Below, one piece after another: positions 5,851 through 9,018 of a DNA stretch of 9,018 nt. The stretch is from assembly GCA_910588405.1 (NCBI GenBank), contig CAJUPT010000097.1, positions 1-9,018 of the forward strand, given 5' to 3'. The notes under the pieces were generated by a model. The model had not been told where the DNA came from. It did no database searches and was given only the letters and a program-made list of their open reading frames with translations. The position numbers and the translations under genes were made by a program. The stretch's first letter is position 1; every line of letters starts with the position of its first letter. The DNA is from an uncultured Lachnospiraceae bacterium (GTDB taxonomy: Bacteria; Bacillota; Clostridia; Lachnospirales; Lachnospiraceae).

Positions 5851-6739
5851 AGCAAAGAACATAACAGACGGAATTCTGAATGTGTATAAAGAAAAAGGCT
5901 TTACCTCCCACGACGTTGTGGCCAAGCTGCGCGGAATTTTGCATATGAGAAAAATTGGCCACACTGGTACGCTGGACCCCGATGCCGAAGGTGTACTGCC
6001 GGTCTGCCTGGGCAAGGGAACTAAGCTGTGTCAGCTTTTAACAGATAAGGATAAAGAATACGAAGCGCTGCTGAAGCTGGGGACAGAGACAGATACCCAG
6101 GATACCTCCGGCCAGGTACTGGCTGAAAAATCGGTTCAGGTAACGCTGGAGCAGCTCAAGGCGCTGATTGGCAGCTTTGTGGGAGAGATTGAACAGGTTC
6201 CGCCTATGTATTCTGCCATAAAGGTCAACGGAAAGAAGCTGTATGAGCTGGCAAGGGCCGGAAAAGAGGTGGAGCGCCAGGCCAGACGGATCTGGATTTA
6301 TGGGATCGATATCTGTCAAATTGCGCTGCCTTTTGCGCGAATTCGAGTTCGGTGTTCAAAAGGAACCTATATCCGTACCCTTTGCCATGATATCGGCCAG
6401 GCTGCAGGTTGTGGCGGCTGTATGGCAGAGCTGACAAGACTTCGGTCAGGACAGTTTTCCGTGGAGAATAGCCTGACGCTTGCACAGATTGAGGCACTTG
6501 TCCGGGAAGGCTGTCTGGATGATCATATTTTACCGGTGGATGCTTTTTTTTCGGATTTGCCGATGCTTACGCTCTCGGAAAATCTGGATAAGCCGGCGCA
6601 TAATGGGAATACGCTTCCGTCGGCAGGTCATAGCACATATGTCCGGGTATATGATTCGTCAGGCAGCTTTATCGGCGTTTATGAGAAAGACGAAAAAGCA
6701 CCGTTACTGAAGCCCTGGAAAATGTTTTATGACGGCTGA
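5837..6739 (+). CDS. truB: tRNA pseudouridine(55) synthase TruB
   Basis: TruB converts U55 of the tRNA T-arm to pseudouridine. The 300-residue protein shows GILNVYKEKGFTSHD (from residue 12), the catalytic motif GHTGTLDPDAEGVL with the nucleophile Asp47, MYSAIKVNGKKLYELAR, the conserved ERQARRI, and the KGTYIR motif (175-180). A short C-terminal PUA-like segment follows (YVRVYDSSGSFIGVYE). Length is normal for the family. ATG 5837 lies within the end of nrnA (14-nt overlap), with AAGGAA about 10 nt upstream. The gene ends with tandem in-frame stops, TGA then TAG. ribF starts 41 nt later. Confidence 0.98.
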   Translation: MAQNRAKNITDGILNVYKEKGFTSHDVVAKLRGILHMRKIGHTGTLDPDAEGVLPVCLGKGTKLCQLLTDKDKEYEALLKLGTETDTQDTSGQVLAEKSVQVTLEQLKALIGSFVGEIEQVPPMYSAIKVNGKKLYELARAGKEVERQARRIWIYGIDICQIALPFARIRVRCSKGTYIRTLCHDIGQAAGCGGCMAELTRLRSGQFSVENSLTLAQIEALVREGCLDDHILPVDAFFSDLPMLTLSENLDKPAHNGNTLPSAGHSTYVRVYDSSGSFIGVYEKDEKAPLLKPWKMFYDG

Positions 6740-6763
6740 TAGCAGATAAGGACGACAAACAGG

Positions 6764-6769
6764 AAAGGA
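6764..6769 (+). promoter_or_regulatory. Ribosome binding site of ribF
   Basis: AAAGGA lies 11 nt before the ATG at 6781 in the 41-nt truB-ribF gap. It is of moderate quality and slightly far. No promoter or terminator is visible in this gap. Confidence 0.55.
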
Positions 6770-6780
6770 TTTTTCTGAAA

Positions 6781-7713
6781 ATGAGATGCATCAAGGAAAT
6801 CGATGAGATCAAAAGTGAGCGGCAGACGGCGGTTACATTGGGGAAATTTGACGGATTTCACAGAGGACACCAGAAGCTGCTTTTTGAGCTTTGTGAGGCC
6901 AAAAAGCAGGGGTGCCTTTCCGTCGCATTTACATTTGACGCGCCGCCTAAAGCCTGCATGAACGGGGAGCCGCTCAAGGCGTTGCTAAGCAGCCGGGAAA
7001 AGTGCGATCTGGCGGAGCGCATGCATGTGGATTGGCTGATTGTCTGTCCTTTTACGGAACGGATTCGAAATATGGCAGCCGAACGGTTCGTAAAAGAAAT
7101 CCTGATTCAGCAGCTTCATGCAAAAAAAATTGTGACAGGGGTGGATTTTCGGTTTGGCTACCAGCGGAGCGGCGATGTGGAGATGCTCCGGGATTTGAGC
7201 AAAATTTACGGGTATGAATTGGCGGCTCTGGAAAAAGAAATGGACGGTGGCCGGGTAATCAGCAGTACGCTGATCCGGGAAAAGCTGGCTCAAGGCGATA
7301 TGGAGCATGTAAACCGCCTGTTGGGATACCCCTTCCATGTAACCGGAGAAATTATTCACGGCGCACAGCTGGGCAGAACCATCGGCATGCCTACCATTAA
7401 TCTTCGCCCTGGTGCCGATAAGCTGCTTCCACCCAACGGCGTTTATGCCAGTGATGTGGAAATAGAGGGAAATGTATATCTGGGCGTTACCAATATTGGA
7501 TACAAGCCTACGGTCAGTGGCGAGCATGTCTGCGGTGTGGAGACATATCTTCTGGATACCAGCGGGGATTTTTACGGAAAAACCGCCAGAGTGCGGCTCT
7601 ATTCGTTCCAGCGGCCAGAGCAGAAGTTTCACTCCGTGGAGGAGCTGACGGAACAGATGCGTCGTGATGCAAAGCAGGCGGAAGCATATATGCGGAAAAA
7701 CCTCGCGGAATAG
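6781..7713 (+). CDS. ribF: Bifunctional riboflavin kinase/FAD synthetase RibF
   Basis: RibF phosphorylates riboflavin to FMN and adenylylates FMN to FAD. The 310-residue protein has the N-terminal nucleotidyltransferase motif GKFDGFHRGH (21-30), GVDFRFG, and ISSTLIR (160-166). The C-terminal riboflavin kinase module has GRTIGMPTINL (from 198), PPNGVYA, NIGYKPTV and VETYLLD with the catalytic Glu254. Length and layout are typical of the bacterial bifunctional enzyme. One deviation is that the usual FDPHP segment after the first strand reads FDAPP, losing the His. It is the last gene of the cluster. In many Firmicutes rpsO follows, but here a separately promoted cell-wall hydrolase does. I see no FMN riboswitch in front of it. 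Confidence 0.97.
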   Translation: MRCIKEIDEIKSERQTAVTLGKFDGFHRGHQKLLFELCEAKKQGCLSVAFTFDAPPKACMNGEPLKALLSSREKCDLAERMHVDWLIVCPFTERIRNMAAERFVKEILIQQLHAKKIVTGVDFRFGYQRSGDVEMLRDLSKIYGYELAALEKEMDGGRVISSTLIREKLAQGDMEHVNRLLGYPFHVTGEIIHGAQLGRTIGMPTINLRPGADKLLPPNGVYASDVEIEGNVYLGVTNIGYKPTVSGEHVCGVETYLLDTSGDFYGKTARVRLYSFQRPEQKFHSVEELTEQMRRDAKQAEAYMRKNLAE

Positions 7714-7770
7714 TGGCACATGAACAGCAACAATCAACTTTCTGTCGTCAGAAAAATGTACAAAGAGCAG

Positions 7771-7799
7771 TTGACAAAGTCCGGCACAGTTGTTATAAT
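7771..7799 (+). promoter_or_regulatory. Consensus sigma-A promoter with extended -10 for the NlpC/P60 gene
   Basis: TTGACA (7771-7776), a 17-bp spacer and TATAAT (7794-7799) match the housekeeping consensus exactly. A TG at 7791-7792, one base before the -10, adds the extended -10 element. Transcription would start near 7805-7807, leaving a leader of about 80 nt before the ATG at 7885. No clear intrinsic terminator separates it from ribF: the only hairpin upstream (7739-7754, 6 bp) lacks a T-tract. Confidence 0.93.
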
Positions 7800-7804
7800 G
7801 AGTT

Positions 7805-7831
7805 TGTAATAATATTTAACAAATATGTAAC
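7805..7831 (+). promoter_or_regulatory. WalR-box-like hexamer repeats at the transcription start (tentative)
   Basis: Three related hexamers follow the -10: TGTAAT (7805-7810), TTTAAC (7815-7820) and TGTAAC (7826-7831). The last two are 5 nt apart and match the WalR consensus TGTWAH-N5-TGTWAH with one mismatch. A 6-bp dyad ATATTT/AAATAT (7812-7826) overlaps. The position downstream of the promoter would suggest repression. Because the region is AT-rich, chance is possible. Confidence 0.4.
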
Positions 7832-7871
7832 AATTGCAATAAAAGATTAAGATTCTAATATGCATAAAATT

Positions 7872-7876
7872 GGAGA
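7872..7876 (+). promoter_or_regulatory. Ribosome binding site of the NlpC/P60 gene
   Basis: GGAGA lies 8 nt before the ATG at 7885, in an AT-rich leader. It supports this start. Confidence 0.75.
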
Positions 7877-7884
7877 TTAATTAT

Positions 7885-9018
7885 ATGAAAAATGCAGCCG
7901 GGAAAAGAGTACTGACGATTGCGCTGTGCGGTTCTTTGGTGGCCGGACAGGGCGTGTATGCAGCCGAGAAGCCTTTGAAGGCCGATGCTGCCCTTGCAGG
8001 AGCTTCCGTAGCCGTAACGGAATATCGTAACATTGTGGACAGCCGTGTAGACATGTCCGATGTGAATACCAGCGTGGCAGGCGTATCTGTTTCGCTGGAC
8101 GATTATTATATGGCCTATGAATCCGGAGAGGTGTCCAAATCCGCCACCATTGCGCTGGCGACAATGACCTCCTCGGAGGTTGCTTCCGTTCTGGATAATT
8201 ATCAGAATCTGGGCGTGGCGAACGTTGAAAGCTATTTGAATGTGAGAGAGGAGCCGGACGGCGCAATCATCGGTAAGATGATTCGTTATTCAGGCTGTGA
8301 GATCCTGGGTGAAGAGGGAGACTGGTATCAGATCAAGTCCGGCCCGGTAACTGGCTATGTATCGAAGGAATTTATTCTCACAGGTGAGGATGCCAAAATC
8401 AAGGCGATTGAGATGGCCAAGCTGAGAGCGGTGGTAACGGCAGAGTCGAACTTGAATGTAAGAGAGCAGCCATCCACGGAGTCCAGTATTATTACGAAGA
8501 TCTGTAGTGAGGAACGCTATGATGTTCTGGAAGAAGTGGACGGATGGGTGAAGATTGCCCTGGAAGGAGCGGATGATGACGCGGAGGAAGGCTATGGATA
8601 TATTTCTGCCGAATATGCGGATGTCCGCTATGCGCTGATTGAGGCTTATGAATTCTCTCCGCTGACCGGTTCAACAGGGTTGAGAAACAGCGTTGTGAAC
8701 TTTGCGATGAATTATTTGGGCAACCGTTACGTATGGGGTGGCACCAGCCTGACCAATGGGGCAGACTGCTCTGGTTTCGTTCTGTCTGTATTTGCAAATT
8801 ATGGAATTTACCTTCCGAGGGTTGCTGCTGCACAGGCAGGCGTGGGCACAAGAGTGGATTCTTCGGAGATGCTGCCTGGTGATCTGGTATTCTACAGCTC
8901 CGGCGGCGGGATCGATCATGTGGCGATTTATATTGGAAATGGACAGATTATCCATGCGGCGAATTCCAGAAGAGGAATTATCATCTCCCCGTGGAATTAT
9001 ATGTCGCCGACGAAGATT
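7885..9018 (+). CDS. Secreted SH3b-NlpC/P60 cell-wall peptidase (3' end missing)
   Basis: This is a likely exported peptidoglycan endopeptidase cleaving peptide stems (gamma-D-glutamyl-diamino acid type by family). The 378 visible residues are: a Sec signal peptide (KR at 7-8, hydrophobic core, cleavage after VYA at 26 or the next Ala); an unrecognised region (about 28-110); SH3b domain 1 (SYLNVREEP to GYVSKEFIL, about 112-166); SH3b domain 2 (SNLNVREQP to GYISAEY, about 183-248); and an NlpC/P60 domain from about 266. That domain has YVWGG, the nucleophile ADCSGF (Cys295), DHVAIYIGNG (His345) and IIHAAN (His357), so the Cys-His-His triad is complete. There is no lipobox. The frame is open to the last base, and judged by the family only a short C-terminal piece is missing. 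It has its own strong promoter and is not part of the translation operon by function. Confidence 0.93.
   Translation, partial: MKNAAGKRVLTIALCGSLVAGQGVYAAEKPLKADAALAGASVAVTEYRNIVDSRVDMSDVNTSVAGVSVSLDDYYMAYESGEVSKSATIALATMTSSEVASVLDNYQNLGVANVESYLNVREEPDGAIIGKMIRYSGCEILGEEGDWYQIKSGPVTGYVSKEFILTGEDAKIKAIEMAKLRAVVTAESNLNVREQPSTESSIITKICSEERYDVLEEVDGWVKIALEGADDDAEEGYGYISAEYADVRYALIEAYEFSPLTGSTGLRNSVVNFAMNYLGNRYVWGGTSLTNGADCSGFVLSVFANYGIYLPRVAAAQAGVGTRVDSSEMLPGDLVFYSSGGGIDHVAIYIGNGQIIHAANSRRGIIISPWNYMSPTKI

Noticed and set aside
7739..7754. Intrinsic terminator after ribF
   Set aside because: TTTCTG/CAGAAA forms only a 6-bp AT-rich stem and is followed by AAAATG rather than a T-run.
7860..7880. 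Six-codon upstream open frame (MHKIGD) in the NlpC/P60 leader
   Set aside because: It has no ribosome binding site and overlaps the real Shine-Dalgarno, so it is probably chance.
8167..8180. Palindrome ACCTCC-TC-GGAGGT early in the NlpC/P60 gene
   Set aside because: It is only 6 bp with a 2-nt centre, is expected by chance in several kilobases, and has no context supporting a function.

Overview
The window is a stretch of a low-to-mid GC Firmicutes chromosome. Gene order and protein signatures (NusA with DPVGACVG and an acidic tail, TruB opening GILNVYKEKGFTSHD, IF2 with a long disordered Q/G/E/R/D linker) fit Clostridia, most likely Lachnospiraceae. The family is inferred from remembered homologues, not from a search.

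Bases 2-7713 hold one densely packed plus-strand operon, the classical nusA/infB translation and RNA-maturation cluster. The order is nusA (5' end missing), ylxR/rnpM, ylxQ (L7Ae-like), infB, rbfA, nrnA, truB, ribF. Together these genes control transcription elongation and antitermination (NusA), RNase P modulation or RNA binding (YlxR), K-turn RNA binding (YlxQ), translation initiation (IF2), 30S maturation (RbfA), nanoRNA and pAp turnover (NrnA), tRNA psi55 synthesis (TruB) and FMN/FAD synthesis (RibF). Most junctions are overlaps or gaps of a few bases. Three of them overlap by exactly 14 nt, and ylxQ/infB overlaps by 28 nt, so translational coupling is likely throughout. No convincing intrinsic terminator follows ribF.

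Bases 7714-7884 are an AT-rich intergenic region. It carries a textbook sigma-A promoter (TTGACA, 17 bp, extended -10 TATAAT). Just downstream, at the predicted start site, is a hexamer direct repeat resembling a WalR box. This promoter drives a secreted cell-wall hydrolase gene (signal peptide, two SH3b domains, NlpC/P60 Cys-His-His peptidase) that runs off the right edge.

Most of the window is conserved housekeeping sequence and I see no complete novel system. The most interesting points are: the 29-unit pentapeptide tract in the IF2 linker, which ends in nine 30-bp decapeptide repeats; a 99-residue acidic, tyrosine-rich NusA tail without any Lys or Arg; a perfect 13-bp hairpin inside nrnA; a perfect palindrome abutting the infB Shine-Dalgarno; a NusA N-terminal segment at the window edge that departs from the family; and the possible WalR control of the NlpC/P60 gene.
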